A stretch of DNA of 64,000 bases from assembly GCA_013420905.1 (NCBI GenBank), contig JAAXNY010000002.1, positions 1 through 64,000 on the forward strand, read 5' to 3'. This stretch comes from Collybia mongolica. Lineage: Eukaryota; Basidiomycota; Agaricomycetes; Agaricales; Clitocybaceae. Position numbers and translations under genes: made by a program. The notes beneath the pieces were generated by a model that searched no databases, was not told where the DNA came from, and was given only the letters and a program-made list of their open reading frames with translations. The first letter of the stretch is position 1. Every line of letters starts with the position of its first letter. Of this stretch, positions 47,300 through 60,717 are shown piece by piece.

Positions 47300-48779
47300 A
47301 TCCTAAATTTAGAGCCTGTAAAGAATTTAGTGTCGGATATGCTGCTTGAATAAAGATATGGTTGAAAGTTGTCGAGAAGAGATATGGACAATGAGAAATG
47401 CGGTTGACGAGATTTAATGCTTGTTTGAACGAGGTTTCTTGCCGATTTGCATGAATGCAGATTCATACAGAAGCTGGAGAGGGTTGGAGGCCATGCTTTA
47501 TGCTGAGAATGCCATTGTTGTGGTTGTGGTTGAGTATGGAGTGGCAGTGCAGCAGAGCCCGACAGTCGTTCAACATCTGGAAGTTTCCTAATGCAAACTC
47601 TCACACCGTCCCTCTAATTTATACCGATCGTTTGTGATCGTAGCATCGTCAACACATTGATATGGTGGCGAACAATCAGCGATGAGCGAATATGATCATT
47701 TTGTTAACTAAATAAGATTGGTCTGTGCGCACATATCCGATGATAGGCGCTTGATCACTGAACAGGCCTAATACATTGATCTACAAATACGTCTACGGCC
47801 GTGTCAGGCGTATCTGAGGACTTCTTGTTACCTCGACCTGTGTTCCAGTCTTTCCGGAGGGGGGTTGGACAGGATGTCGACAAGGGATTCTGTAGGTAGA
47901 GCCTGAAGCTTAGAGACCAGTGATGAGACAACGTGACAAATGCTGAACGCCCTATTGGTGGCAAGCTCCTGAGCTCCAATGAATGTGGCACAACCTTCCG
48001 GTTTGGATAACAATACCTAAGCCTTATGCAACTGCTTCGAGAAGTTGGGGACTATGATTATAGTAGTATCATGTGGTCGATTGCTTTAGCCTGGGGAGTA
48101 ATGGGAGATAATAGCGTAGTAGTCTCCCGTATGCAGACCCAAAACGAAGGCGATCGTTCCTTATATGGTAAAGGGACTCAATAGTACGGACGGTGGAAAA
48201 AGGGGTTCGGCGATTCAATATTGAATATTGAATATTCTGTGCTTCAGCTGCTAGTTCGACACACCCTCGAATGTTTCGGTATCTGCAGAACGAAAAACCC
48301 CTACTCACGACCCACGGCCATGCATAGATGAATCCCTTTGCCATCAAAGAATGTTGGATTGTGTACTGCTCTTTTGCCCGTGAGCTGCTATTCTCGAATT
48401 TGTAGTAGCCGCATTGCTGTGGTGATCCTATCGCAAAATGGCGTATAAGCAGGTCCTTCGATGAAGGAGGGGCCTATCGTCCTGCAGATGGCTATCAGGG
48501 GAGATTGATACATCGACTCCCTCGTCTGAATGCATAGTCACGCATCCGATACTCATCGTTCCAACCTCCACCGTGACTAGCAGCCCCAGTTATCAGATCC
48601 CTTTCCTTCCTTGCCTTTCCTTTCCTCTTGTTCACCCCGCTCGTTGTTTACTCACCAAGGCGCCCGGGGACAGGTGTCGGACAAACACGAGACATTTGTT
48701 CCGGAAAACGAAAGAACGGAAACCTGGAAACTTTCGCGGTTGCCACCTGGATGGCCACGACAATGTAAAGATCGGTGAA
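47300..48779. other. Intergenic, no gene seen
   Basis: Short frames only. It serves as the upstream region of the arrestin gene and the downstream region of the membrane-protein gene. A small AT palindromic repeat (ATTGAATATTGAATATT) lies at about 48219-48238. Confidence 0.5.
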
Positions 48780-50078
48780 TCATGATATATGTGGGATGAA
48801 GCCAGTCCATTCCACCTCTTTGTATGCAGCGTCGGGAAGGCCCCTCAAAGACATAAACGGCAAAACCATCAAGGCAACGCGGGCGGCGATGTACGTGAAC
48901 ATTCCGAAGGGTATCACCGCGTAGAACGTGATAGTGTTGTACCAAGGAGGCACTCCCCCAAGGCTCAGTATAAGGGTAGCATCCATCAAGAACACGACCG
49001 GGACTGCGACCATGGCAATCGAAGAGATGCGCCAGAGCATCCGTTCCGCCACCGTTGGAAAAAATACATCCCAGGCTGCAAAGTGGATAGCACCGAAGCC
49101 CATTGCCAGAAACACGGCGAAGGCAGCTGTTATTCCTCGGTCCCATGGGCTCAATCTTCCTGCCCATAGGGTTGGAACTTTTATCGCATCGGGTGGGAGT
49201 TCAGAATCGTGTTCTTCGCCCTCGAAAACCCTAACCGTGACATTCACACAATAGTTCAGAGCGTAAATGAGAGCCTTACGGCGTGAAGGCGCAAACGACT
49301 TGTGTTTCTGTTTTTGTCGCGGCGGACCTCCTCGGAGAGGCCGTGGCCCAATTCGCACTGGATACCGCACATCAAGAGGTTTCTGCCACCATATTAGTCG
49401 GATGACGATATTCAATGTGGCGAATGCGAGGGTCACGATTTCTAGTTCTGTTACAGGTAGTTGTTGATGTGCCCGGGCAGCGCACTGGATCACGAACCAC
49501 CCCATCTGGAGCAACGCAAGGCCTTTCGTTATTTCATCACCCTTGCTACGATCGACAATTTCTTCGACATCGACATCGAAAATGCTGCCTACGTCGACGG
49601 TTCCCCCAGGTTCTATATCGTGTGGCGCTATTGGTTTGAGGGTATGACCATGAGCCTTTACAAAACCACCCATGCTCATGAAGAAACCATGAACCATGGG
49701 AAGGCCGTAACCTATGTACAGAAGAACCGTCAAAATCCCTATGCTCACCCCGGTAGAATTCACCTGCACACCTTTACTAAGCTGACGGGCAACCATTCTC
49801 TGCCGAAGAGCCCAAAGTACAACAATCTCTGGTGCGATTATCGAGAGAAACATCAACTTGAGCCGGTGGAATGCAAGCATCACTACGCCATGTGCTGGGT
49901 CGGGGACGTTGGGATGGACCGACACCCAGGTGCATGCAATAAGGGTAACAATGCAGCTCCAGACAATCCCCCACAACGTCCTGCAGTCGTCAATGTTTTT
50001 GCAAGATGTGGTCGTCACGAATTGCTCGACAGCACGCGGTGGAGTGACGCCAAATTCATTGAGATGGTGGTAGAGCAT
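48780..50078 (-). CDS. Multi-pass membrane protein of unknown function
   Basis: A single 432-residue frame starts MLYHHLNEFGVTPP. It contains CRTLWGIVWSCIVTLIACTW (TM1), a second hydrophobic segment IIAPEIVVLWALRQRMVARQ, then HGFFMSMGGFV, and later hydrophobic segments GITAAFAVFLAMGFGAIHFA, ISSIAMVAVPVVFLMDATLI, and one around YAVIPFGMFTYIAARVALMV. A basic loop with RPLRGGPPRQKQKHK separates the halves. I recall this family as expanded in mushroom genomes without known function. No intron is needed; a short upstream exon cannot be excluded. Confidence 0.8.
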   Translation of the reverse strand: MLYHHLNEFGVTPPRAVEQFVTTTSCKNIDDCRTLWGIVWSCIVTLIACTWVSVHPNVPDPAHGVVMLAFHRLKLMFLSIIAPEIVVLWALRQRMVARQLSKGVQVNSTGVSIGILTVLLYIGYGLPMVHGFFMSMGGFVKAHGHTLKPIAPHDIEPGGTVDVGSIFDVDVEEIVDRSKGDEITKGLALLQMGWFVIQCAARAHQQLPVTELEIVTLAFATLNIVIRLIWWQKPLDVRYPVRIGPRPLRGGPPRQKQKHKSFAPSRRKALIYALNYCVNVTVRVFEGEEHDSELPPDAIKVPTLWAGRLSPWDRGITAAFAVFLAMGFGAIHFAAWDVFFPTVAERMLWRISSIAMVAVPVVFLMDATLILSLGGVPPWYNTITFYAVIPFGMFTYIAARVALMVLPFMSLRGLPDAAYKEVEWTGFIPHIS

Positions 50079-50357
50079 ATATGGACTTGGGGGTTTATTC
50101 GTAAGAGGGAAACTATCAGGGTTTACAAGAAAACACTAGTCGGGAATTTACCAAGATAAATATGGACCCATATATAATCACCCCCCAAACCCGTCACACC
50201 CGCATTTCACACATGGATTCAGATATCCCTGGTCCAGAGTAGCTTCCGAGGCAATCCGACATACGTCGATGCTTCGTCGGAAGTAAAAAGCCGAGTCCTC
50301 AAGTATAATGGGTATTACAACTTCAAAGCCATTGAACAAATTTACAGACACAGTAAC

Positions 50358-51806
50358 CTAATGGTTATCAATACGGAGAGTTAGAGGTGTCCGTTTCCTG
50401 AATTCAAGTAGCTGATGCGTCCAATGAACTGGAAAACGGGCGAGGCGAGAAAAAGCAGACTCGTCTTTCGATACGAGGCGGGACCGAAGCTTCCAGGTAC
50501 TCAAACTCTTCATAAGCACTGCAAAACGGGCGACGACCTCTGACATCGTCGGTCTTTTCGACGGATCATCCTGGCACATATCACGTAACAAGGGCTTTAT
50601 AAAGTCCAGGCCATATTTCACGCCGAACCCAGCATTGCCGCCCTGTATCTATCTTTGAGTAACGGATGATTCCGACAGTTGAAAAACGTACACCCATGAA
50701 TGCATGACGGATCAGATTACCGACGCGGTAGACATCGACTGGGAAAGGATCGCACTCCGTCATGGTTTTGAATTCGGGGACGCTTCTGTCTCCACCGTAT
50801 CCATCGGGACGGATGGGTACAAGGGGAGGCCCGTTCTCAGGATTGAAGTACATTGCATCCCCAAAATCAATGTAGTAATATTTGACGGGGTGCAAGGTCC
50901 TACTATGCCGCTTGACGGGGTGGGTATAGTCCAGGCTCATGGCAGGATTGGTGGGATGAAAAGGCTCGTCGTAGAGGGGCAACGGATCCACCATTACATT
51001 GTCAAACTTCACGTCGCTGTCGTCGCCAAGGGGAGGCTGGTCAGTAGGATAAAGTATGAATATGATCGAAACTGACTTGTGAGCCACGCCTTGACTATGC
51101 ATGTATTCGAGACCCTGATTAAATGAATTCTGAACCCGAGTTTTGCATGAGTGGCAAACACACACACCCCGAATAGCTGTCTGAAGAATTCAACAACTTC
51201 CCCAATTGTCTCCAACTCAGGTTCATCCCAATCGGTCAAAAACGGAGTGACGAGAAACATGTAATCCTCGTCTGGATTTTCAAGGACCTCGTAGAGTGGT
51301 ACGCAATGATTGGATGGGTGTGAGATGTGGGTGGTGTTTGAAAAGAGTTGTCCTATGTCCAATTCGTTGGTAGATGATTTCTTTAGGCGTTTCAGCATAA
51401 CTTGCGCCCCATCCGACAAACGAGTGGCAGACATCACAATGGTGAACATCTTCGACAAAGAGTTCAGTGTTATACAAATTCCGGATCAAATTAGGCACTT
51501 TACCGTTCCAACTTGAGCATCTTCAAAATGTAGTCGGCTTTTTGCTGCGCCCTTCCAAGAAGCAACCCATTCCGGATGGTATCTTGGGCGAAGGAGGTAG
51601 CCACGTTCCTTGAACCAGAAGTAACGGTCCCGCCAATATACTTCAACGCTGTACAAGCGATATTCAGCCATAGCAGTGGCGTCTAGCCTTTCTGTTTCTG
51701 TTTCGACGCGACGCTCGTCTACCATAATGGGAGTCGGGTCTTCAACCATGATGAACACAGCTAATGCGTTGGGCGATATTAAGGCAAGGTAGCAGTCCAC
51801 ATCCAA
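50358..51806 (-). CDS. Protein-kinase-like protein
   Basis: Five exons: 51806-51504, 51449-51168, 51114-51077, 51016-50692 and 50642-50358. They join in phase to 1233 nt, giving 410 residues. The kinase-like core holds the beta-3 lysine region (GAQVMLKRLKKS), GLEYMHSQGVAH, a catalytic loop spliced as HNDVKFDNVMVD (HRD has become HND; catalytic D and N kept), the YYIDFGDA DFG motif, the VDVYRVGNLIRH helix, and DPSKRPTMSEVV near the end. A glycine-rich loop is not obvious. It resembles the kinase-like families expanded in agaricomycetes. Activity is uncertain because of the missing Arg and poor P-loop. Confidence 0.82.
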
Positions 51807-52174
51807 GTGTTTTTCTATGCGCTAAGCGCGCCTCGTGAGAGAATTATGTTTCATTGTACCTGCTTGGACCCACGTTTCCATTGTTCTCCCAACGATTACT
51901 TCCGAAATGTCTGGACGTAAACGCAACCTGCATCACATCGTACAGTTTCTTTGTACTCTGTTGACAGGTTTACGACCGTTGTCACACACCAGAGGTAAAA
52001 ATAAAATCACAAAAAATCATCCAACCAGGAGCACGCCTGCAGGCTCCCAGTGGTTTCTGTTGTACCTCAAATGGTCTCCGTTGTTTTATTTCCTATTTAA
52101 ACTCTTAGTATATTTCAGTTGTGATCCTCATTCGTGCTGGAACACGCCTTTTTCGCTTTGACTTCGATTTCAGG

Positions 52175-52975
52175 ATGCCAGTAACTTTTCAATCCACCAG
52201 CCCTACAATAGTTTCTGTGGATGAATTAGACCTCCCGGACCCAGGACCTCCTCCACAGGAGGAGACAGCACGTGTATGGGCCCAGGTTTTTCAGTTTTTG
52301 CGAAAACCGAACCCAGACGCCAAGCTTGAGAAAGCTGGAGACAAAGTGCGCTGGGCATGGTCGAATTTCACTCGACACAATAAAATACTTAGGCAGGCCC
52401 AAGTTACAACGCCGGAGTTGCACGAGGCGCGCCGCACGATCATGATAGAACATCAAGCGTAGGTCATCTCTGGACTGTTTGAGTGGAATGGTTTGAAGGT
52501 GACACATTCTAGATTCATGGACATCTATGAAACGGCACTCGTAGAAACGTCGAAGAAACAACGCAAAACTGAAGCAAAAAGACTCACGGTTTCTGCTGCC
52601 AAACTTCAGTTCAGGTCCTTGGTAAGAAAGTAGGCCCCGCACAGGCTCGGCACGTTTGACTTCTTTCCCCCACAGCATTTCTCGAAGGCAGCCATTGACG
52701 AAGTCAGTGCTCAAGCAGCGGGTAGACCATTTTTCCCGAAAAGAAACCAGTCAATAGCGGGGACCGAGGTTGGTCCATTGAGATACGAAGTTGGGTTTTT
52801 AACTGATAGTAGTAATTCCCAGCAGCGTAAAGATCATATACCCGGGCAAAGCTTGACGCACAGAAACAACAGATATGAAAGAATCCACTCCCTCGATCGC
52901 AGCAACATACACTTAATCGGCACCGGTCCTGAGTTGTCAGAAGACATAGCAATGCAACCACTGCACGATAGATGA
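52175..52975 (+). CDS. Unknown small protein
   Basis: Three exons, 52175-52458, 52513-52621 and 52676-52975, join in phase (693 nt, 230 residues). It starts MPVTFQSTSPTIVSVDELDL. No known domain is visible. The middle (WSNFTRHNKILRQAQ; YETALVETSKKQRKTEAKR) is helical and basic; the end is polar. Introns are 54 bp each with GTAGGT/GTAAGA donors and TAG/CAG acceptors. The matching phases support a real gene, but an upstream exon or another end is possible. Confidence 0.55.
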
Positions 52976-53487
52976 TGCAGAACTGACCAAGGCCTCAGGC
53001 ATATTGTATGAAAACCAAGATACCGACTTGACAAGGTATTCATTATTTGGGACGAATGTTTCCCGCGTTGGATGTGGGGGTGGGGGCCCGGTTATCGCTT
53101 GGGTCTCTTGCATTCCGGGAGAGTTGGATGGTTTCGTTCGACATGGAAATTTTGAAGGTGGTTGCAGATGGGGGAACCACACGAGTGAGCATTAAATTAA
53201 ATGAGCTGGTGATCACATGTACACGATATTTGAGCATGATAATTTATGATGCCCACTTCATTAATCCGGACGCAGGTACATCCGTCTCCTCACAGTCCAC
53301 TGCCAGTTTCGATGGACCAGTGAGCGATCCCTCTATATGTAACTATGACTTCTTCCTTTCCCGATGTGATTTCCTGCTGACGGCAGTTGCGGGGCCAAAA
53401 TATTCCCATGCCGGACCTGCCTCAATACCCAAAAGTCAACAAAACTGCATTCAGGTTTGTATAATACTTATCCTACAGAAGTCACGA
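52976..53487. other. No supported gene
   Basis: A 155-codon frame at 53047-53514 on the plus strand has no recognisable features and lacks clear splice context. Confidence 0.35.
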
Positions 53488-54479
53488 TCACCGAACCATC
53501 ATACAAAAACATAATTCCAATACACGCGTCCAAACCATCATCGCCACATCGTAGACCCAGGAAAAGTGGAACAAATGGCCCCTCAGCCTGTCGAAGATCG
53601 ATGTATCCCGTCCCTCCACGCCCCACTTTATAATGAATCGATACTTGATAAGATCCTCATAACCCGGCATGCGGTACCTAAGCTCTGTCACCAACACATC
53701 GTGTGCCACAAACTTCTGGACCTCGACCGTTGTTTCATGCATTGAGAGCACCGACTTCGGGCAGCGTGTGTAGCCCGAAGTTACCATAAAACGCGAATAT
53801 CATCTGTCCCCGACCTGCAGGACGTGGCGATAAAATCTTGAGTGGTAAGAAATATACCCGACAAGAAAATGTGAATCAACGCATCGTAGCCAATATGGAT
53901 ATCGCCGAAGAACTGTCCCTTTGCTGGGCACAGCTGCCCAAGACGTATTATCCGGAGCCTCAGATCCGACTCGACCCCATCAAACTCGGGCTTCACCACG
54001 CTCCGCCCCGGAAGCCTACCGAATGCCTCCAGCGCACGGTAATGCCTAGCTTATCACCTGCACCACGGTTTCGGGGACGAGTCGTTGCCGCGCGCGAGGA
54101 AGGAAAAAGTGAACATGTCTGCTTTGAGGTGGTGGAGGTTGAGAAGGGCGTCAGAGCCAAGAGTGGCATTGGGGACAGAGTGTGTTCGTCTCTTGTGGGG
54201 GGGCATGAGAAGTCAAGGTGGAGTGCCTCCATGAGTGGGTAGGGGATGTGGAAGCCGGCGAGAGTGGCGTTGGCGGAGGTAGGTACGTTCCAATCTCCGA
54301 AGTGGAGTGGGGAGAGGTGGGGAGAACGAAGGATGAAGAACTGGGCGAGGAGATGGTGGAGACTTATCTCTGGCTGGGGCAGGTATATTGATTTGGACTA
54401 GCGTCGAGCAAGAGGCAGCGAGGATGGGATGTATTTGTGAGGAGTAGCTGAATGCATCTAGATGCTCTGTGAGCGACAT
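53488..54479 (-). pseudogene. Possible F-box/LRR-type gene remnant
   Basis: Minus-strand pieces in shifting frames read MSLTEHLDAFSYSSQ, MEALHLDFSCPPTRDEH, ALLNLHHLKADMFTFSFLAR, and VTSGYTRCPKSVLSMHETTV. The leucine-rich style fits the C-terminal half of fungal F-box proteins, but frameshifts or unknown introns prevent a model. The assignment is weak. Confidence 0.25.
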
Positions 54480-55440
54480 TTAGCTGGGCAGAGAATACGG
54501 GGCACGCACCTGGAACATTTTATATAATTTCCTCAAGCCCCCAACCTCTAGCACACGACTTCTCGGGCCTGGTCTTTGGGTTATATTCTATCTTTAATAG
54601 TCGCCAACGTACTCCAGCTTCCTTGATGTGGGGAGTGACTGATACAATGATATTGAACTTGTCTTGAGTTTCTCTTGTGTAGAAGGGCATTCTGGTTATA
54701 TCCCATGTGGGAGGTGATGAGGAGGGGGCCGATGAGTGAGGGATCGTCGAATGTGTCTGGAGACTGAGTGGGCAGCGTTCAGTTGCCAGAACGCACCCAA
54801 CTTCAATCCATGTAATATCCTCAAGCCCTTCAATATGCAAACTGGACACCTGATTATCTGGATCGAGCCTGCAACATTTTATTTTTATGAGGAGGCTTCA
54901 TTTGTAGATTCCCTCAGTGTAGGCAGTGTTTTCGATGTAATTTCGTTAAAATTTCCTTGGGACTTCCTGCATGCTGAAGGGAAGGTTGTTCAAGTTTAGT
55001 CACTGGGGTGAGTCATTCTTGCGAGCACGTTTGGGTTGAGCCACGAGGACCCTCTCGTCGCCTCTGTCACGGTGCGGATGTACAGGTATTTTACCTGGCG
55101 AACTACAGAATGGTCCCTCGGGGGTTACATGGACGGCGTTGCAGTTATTCTATACGCCGACGTCAGGGTAATAAGTAACGTGTAGAGGTGCGGGATTATT
55201 GACATACCTGTAACTGGTCCCTGCGAGGGGTGATCAAAATTGCAGACCATATCTCTGGCAGTAGCAAAAAATTGTCATGAAGGCCTAATGAGAGATAACT
55301 TTGCCACCAGATGCAGCCCGAAGTCACAACTGTACACGTGATGGTCTGCCGATCGCGTTCCGTGTTTCTCGGACTCGTTCAACATTGTCGGTGGCACCCA
55401 ACAGACCCAGCATGAGTGTGTATCATGTATCAACTATATA
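54480..55440. other. No supported gene
   Basis: Only short unremarkable frames on either strand; probably intergenic or decayed. Confidence 0.4.
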
Positions 55441-55957
55441 CTACATGACACATAATACAACCAACTCAACATAAACACGAGTTATCGCAAACCCCTGCTC
55501 AGAAAGCCATCCCAAACTCTCCACATGCCAACTCTCCTTATCAAGGACCGTAACAACCCTCAACCTCGAAAGCCCTATCTTCTCCGGCCGACACCTCGAC
55601 GCGACCATCTGCACAAACGACGTTCGTGTCCCCGTGTACCGCCCCAGCGTCAGGTTCTCCAGTCCGCGGAGGAACTCTACACCCGGTTTGCCCGAGAACG
55701 TGAGCGCGCGGACGGCGTCCTGGCTCATATGCCGCGACGTCAAAGTGAGCTCGCGGACAGCGTTGAGCGAGTCCTGCACTATGCAGGCGAGGATCGTGTC
55801 CTCCGCGAGATGGTCGTTGAGGAGCGTGAGCTTCACGAGTGAGAGCCGCCTGAGCAGTTGGTCCAGGTCGTCCTCCAGCGTTCCGGAGACTTTTCACGGA
55901 GAGATCGACGACGTGAGAGCATTGGCCTAACAGAGCAATCCATATCTCGAGGCCCAT
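55441..55957 (-). pseudogene. LRR/F-box-like gene fragment with frameshift
   Basis: The first frame reads LEIWIALLGQCSHVVDLSVK (55957 onward). After a one-base shift near 55885 the second reads LRRLSLVKLTLLNDHLAEDT and then GLENLTLGRY, SRLRVVTVLDKESWHVESLG, ending at 55441. The repeated LxxLxL pattern suggests leucine-rich repeats of an F-box-type protein. No start or F-box is found. Confidence 0.4.
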
Positions 55958-55959
55958 CC

Positions 55960-58900
55960 TACAAGGACCCTGGCAGGTTTCTATCCTATGGACGTGTGTT
56001 CTGTCCCTCTGGGAGACCCGCCCATTGTGCGATTACATTGCATTTCTCGTCCACACCTGCTCACGAAATGGTCAGCTCACTAAAATGGTGGAACTAGAGC
56101 ACATACCTGGGAGAAGCTATGGTCTGATGTACTAAGTATACTTAGATGGTATTGTTCCATATTGTCTTCCAAATCCGGATGTGGGTCCAAGCTGAAAGCG
56201 TCAGCACAGCTCTCCATTCGCCTGGCTACGAAAATGTGGGAGTTGGACCAAAGGTTGAATAGGCAAGAATACAATAACCAACCCAAGTTGGCCTTAAACC
56301 TTGTCAAGAAACCAGAATTTCTCCCTTTATTCTTTGAGGCCCTCCCGTGGCTTTTGAACGATGGAATGCAGACATAGCCGCAAATGGTGGATGATGGAAG
56401 TAGGAATAAAGAAACATGGTTGAAAATCACGAACTCTGCCGTTACCACGTGGTTTGTGTGGCTCGCCTCTCCGCTTAACTCACCAATTGCTTTCCTGCTC
56501 CCCCCCTCCCCCTAAAAGTGATCCATTATCGGGTACATTTAATTCCCACCCCACCAGCCGAAAAACGCGTTTCCAAAAAGTCATAAGTGATCTTATACTC
56601 GATTCGCGATCGGTGGATGCCTCAGCCTGCAACAAGACGCGGGATCGTGCACGTGGGCGTCGTGACTGGGCGCGCCGAAAATGTGCATGTCAGTCTGAGC
56701 GAGCCCCTTCCAGCACCACTGACGACCCGCAACTTCTGTCCAAGGCACCAACAGCCCAATACCGTCAATATCAACGCGTTCCAGGAATCTGCACAAGGCG
56801 ATCCCACGATCGGGCACTTGTACTCACACGTTCCGAACTTCGATTGCACCTACCTTGCATACTGACTCGAGCTCTAACCCAGGTTCGAGTAGTTCAATGG
56901 TCCGTTCTGACGATGAAATGCCGATCGCGGGGCCTTCGGGTGTTTCTGGTGTGATACATACACGGCCACGGCTGGCAGGAGAGTCAGGGGAAGAGAGCGA
57001 GAGAGCGGCTAAAAGACGGAGGACGGGGCGGGCGGGGACAGAGACGCCGGAATGGACATCGGGTGGGGACGAGGGTCGACTAACTCATATCTGACAACGA
57101 GGATGTGGATGCAGCCCCTCTTGATTCCATACTGGAACTCGAATCTCGACCACGCTGACGCCGTGTGGCCACATCTGTTGCGGCGCGTGCCTCTTCACGG
57201 CGATCCGCACCACCATGCAGCGTGGCGCGATTATGATGGCGGAGCGAAATGGTGCGAGGTGCGTTCTTGTGTTCTGTTTTTCAGATTGTTTCGTGCTGAC
57301 TCGACTTTGGATTTTATTTGGTTTTGTGTGAAGGTGCCCTGTGTGCCGTGCGGAGATTCCGGGCTGGGATGGGAAGGGAGGGGGCGTGATTGGCTTGAAG
57401 AATCGGGCTGTTTTCAGCTTGTAGGTTTTGGATTGGGGAGGGGAAGACTATTGGGCCTTGGGTTTGGGAGGCTTGGACACATCTGTATTAATTTCATTTG
57501 AATTTTGCAGACACCAACGAGGGCTTCTCAGGCCATGAATGACCAATGAACTGCCGACGCACTGTGCGCTAATAATCACGTATATTATAAAGGTCTACTT
57601 ATATCGTGTCTAGCGCGCTGTAACATCCCCATCGTGCAGGTCGTCATCCCATCTGGCGAACGCCAAAAGCCTAATGGACCCACAGATACGCAGAAACACA
57701 GCATATAGCATATAACGTGCGCAGGAGATCCCCTGGAGGAGGGCCTTTAACGCACACGTACAGATCTACCATGAACACCAAGCCACCGAGGCTAGATAGT
57801 GGAGCAGCAAAGCCGTTGTTGCATTATGTTTTCGTGCAGTACTTGGGCGCTGTGTTGGAGTTCCAATCATGGATTCGGGAATGGCGGTATATCTGATTGG
57901 GCCGATATGAGCGCGCACATTTGACAGTGTATGTGGTGGGGTTGTATGCCTGGGGACTGGGGATCACGTACTCTGGCGATTGTGATTATGAGGATTATAT
58001 ATATCTGGCTTTGGGTTATGAGTTTTTTACCGTGCAAATGTTGCCGAGGAGTATGTCTTTGTTGGAGAGGCAGGCGCTCTACATATATTCTAACTGGTGG
58101 AACATGCAGTCTGGAGGGAAATCCGCGGCGAAAGCGTTGGAGTGGGTCGTGGGGTTATGGGAGTTGGGGGCTGGCTTCACCGGCACTGACTGAGGACGCG
58201 TCGGGAACATGGATGTCGCTCTCAATAGCCCCGGGCCACCTCAGGGTGCCAGAAAAAAAGGACCCAGAGGCGAAGCCATACACATGGCGACTAAATCCTC
58301 CCCCTTTTCCCTCTCTTAATCATCCTTTTTCACACTATTGGGTGGAGGGGGGCCCACCATAAACCCGTTCTCATTCGGATCCGAGGGTGGGAAGTTTTTG
58401 TATGACGCTGGGACAGACACCGAGGGTGGTATAGCCGGTGAGTTTGGCTGGGGTGACAGGACTGTACCAGTTAGAGACCAGGGTGCCTGCGTACGGCGAC
58501 CCTGCGCCGCCCTCCATGACCCACCCGTGGCCCTGCTGCGCCATCCGCCCACTCTTTGTATGCGCACGCAGCTCGGCGGCCACCCCATTCTTGGCGGAGC
58601 TCGACCTCGGTTTGGTCAGCGCCCGAGAAAACCCTCGACGGCGCGCGTAGTGATGCGGATTGTATAGCCTATACAGACAAAGACGCCGCCCAATTGTGGG
58701 AAGAGGCTGTGAGTATGTGATTTTAAGTGTTGGAGTAAAGGGAACGCTTACCGGATGAAGAGTCGGATGAAGGAGGGTGTACACTGGTGGCTTGTGATGC
58801 TGAGAGGGCCGAGGTCGAGTTTGGAGAAGACACCTGGGATGCTGCGAATGTGTTCTAAGAAGCGGGTGTAGTTGTGTAACACTGTATTAGTATGTGTGAA

Positions 58901-60717
58901 GAGGAGACGACTGAGGCGCGATGTAGATCGTTGGTACGACATGGAAGAAATATTGATGTGCGATGAAGGCTAAAAAAACGATTAGCTGCTAGAAGTTTGT
59001 ACGATTTTTGAATTTGACCTACGTTCTTCCGTCACCTCATAGGTGTAATCTAATGTGGACACCTGGTTAACATAAACTGAACGAGGGCTCGCTAATTGTG
59101 TGGGAGAGGTTCATCACCGTATTGCCTTGATTAGGATCCTGCAGCAGACAACAAAAAATAGAAACACGCACTATGGCGGCCTACAAGCTCGTAGCTGACA
59201 TACCCATGTCCTAGCGTAGTACTATGCAGATTGGCCGCGACACGCTTCACAAGGAGCGACCCCCATATACAGCACGACCTCTCCGCAGATTCGTGCATAA
59301 AAGTCGGTTTGAACGCAGGTCGTTTACGGCAACATCGAGAACAGTCTGCGAGGCCGCTGGGATTGGGACATAGCCCCATGCACAAAAAGCTTCTGTGTGT
59401 GCCTTGAAAGAAGTGGGTTGACTCGTGTCGAAGTGCCTACAACGCCAGGTGTCAACAAGAGTCAGTCCAGACAGGCAGAATGTAACAAACTCCATCTCGC
59501 GAAGAAACCCTCCACTCCAGAACAGTCTATACGCAAGTCGACGCTGAGGACTGTTTGAAGGGGTTAACTGCAGTTCTTGGCGATAAACAAGGTATGACTC
59601 ACGACCACACGGCATCACAACTTCGATATCAACATTGATGCTCATCCAGCATTGAATTCCTGGCCCGACCAGCCTCATACCAACTTCCCAATATCGTTCA
59701 GCATAGGCAATAGAGCCAGGAGTGCCCCGAAGACGCTCATGAACCTGCAAGACTCCGGAAGACCTTGTGGGTGGAGGAAATCTTTGGAAACGCATCGAAC
59801 TTGACAATTGGGACAAAAACAAGTTTCTCGAGGATGGAAGACCCGGTGTACGTCGACATTGTGGGTTGGAATCAAGCTGCAGCTCGGGGCCAGCAAGATG
59901 TAGGAAACAGTCCACGGTGGGTAGAAAATTCGGTCCCCTGTGACATGTCTGTACTAGGATGTCTGCAAGAAGACTGCCTTCGTGCGTTAGGCCGATCTCT
60001 GAAACATAGCAATTTGAAAGTGGTCCCGACGAATTAATTACATAAACAACAATCAGCAGGAGAGAAGAATTGGATTGAAAAGTCAGATTTACCATTAGAA
60101 AGCAATCGGATTCGCCTTCGCCTATATATCCATATGAATAACTCTTATGAAACCACTTGACCTCCTAGTGCCGAAGCCGTGAAGCCTGGATGCGCATAAA
60201 GCCTTGACGACGTGCACGGATGAGGTTACCACAACGTTCTGAATTTATCCACCCAGTTCTGTAATTTTTTGTGAGTGATGACAGACCTAGAACATTAGCC
60301 GTTTGAACAAGAGGATGGGCTTGGGACGGGTGTTGCAGACCCACGTTTGCGAAGGCGTGGGAAGGGTAAAGATACGGTCCGAAACAACGATAATGAGGGA
60401 AATCGCGTTTGTAGAACGCGCGCCGGCATAGATTGAGGAATGTGTATAGAGTTGGAGAGTGCCGAGCAGTCTACCTTGGTTGCATCAAGGTAAATTCGAG
60501 TTGGTCGGGACCCATGGCGGTTGTTTGGCTGGTTGCAATGGCATATAATCATCAATAGATTTGATTGATAACCAGAGTTCACACCTCTCTCAACAAGTCA
60601 AGTCGCACGACGGCCGTTTTGCTACAGAAAACCTATAGTCTTTGTATTTCATCATAGTAAGCAAACTAGTCTGGAGCGATCACCAAAAAGTTTGACCCCT
60701 GTCTTTTTCCAGCCGCT
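55960..60717. other. Gene-poor stretch with unassigned frames
   Basis: Frames up to 282 codons occur (for example 60095-59247 minus, 56454-56954 plus, 57897-58193 plus), but none has a recognisable domain or a consistent intron/exon model. One piece at 58942-58752 minus joins through a GTAAGC/ACAG intron to a further exon, so an unrecognised small gene may be present. The stretch looks like decayed genes or lineage-specific sequence. Confidence 0.35.

Noticed and set aside
49461..50159. 232-codon plus-strand frame
   Set aside because: It is the shadow of the minus-strand multi-pass membrane protein, whose hydrophobic segments and family resemblance are much stronger.
52976..53514. 155-codon plus-strand frame as a continuation of the small unknown gene
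   Set aside because: The upstream gene ends cleanly at 52975, and no splice donor/acceptor pair joins this frame to it in phase.
59247..60095. 282-codon minus-strand frame
   Set aside because: Length alone is suggestive, but I see no domain, no family resemblance and no consistent start or intron structure.
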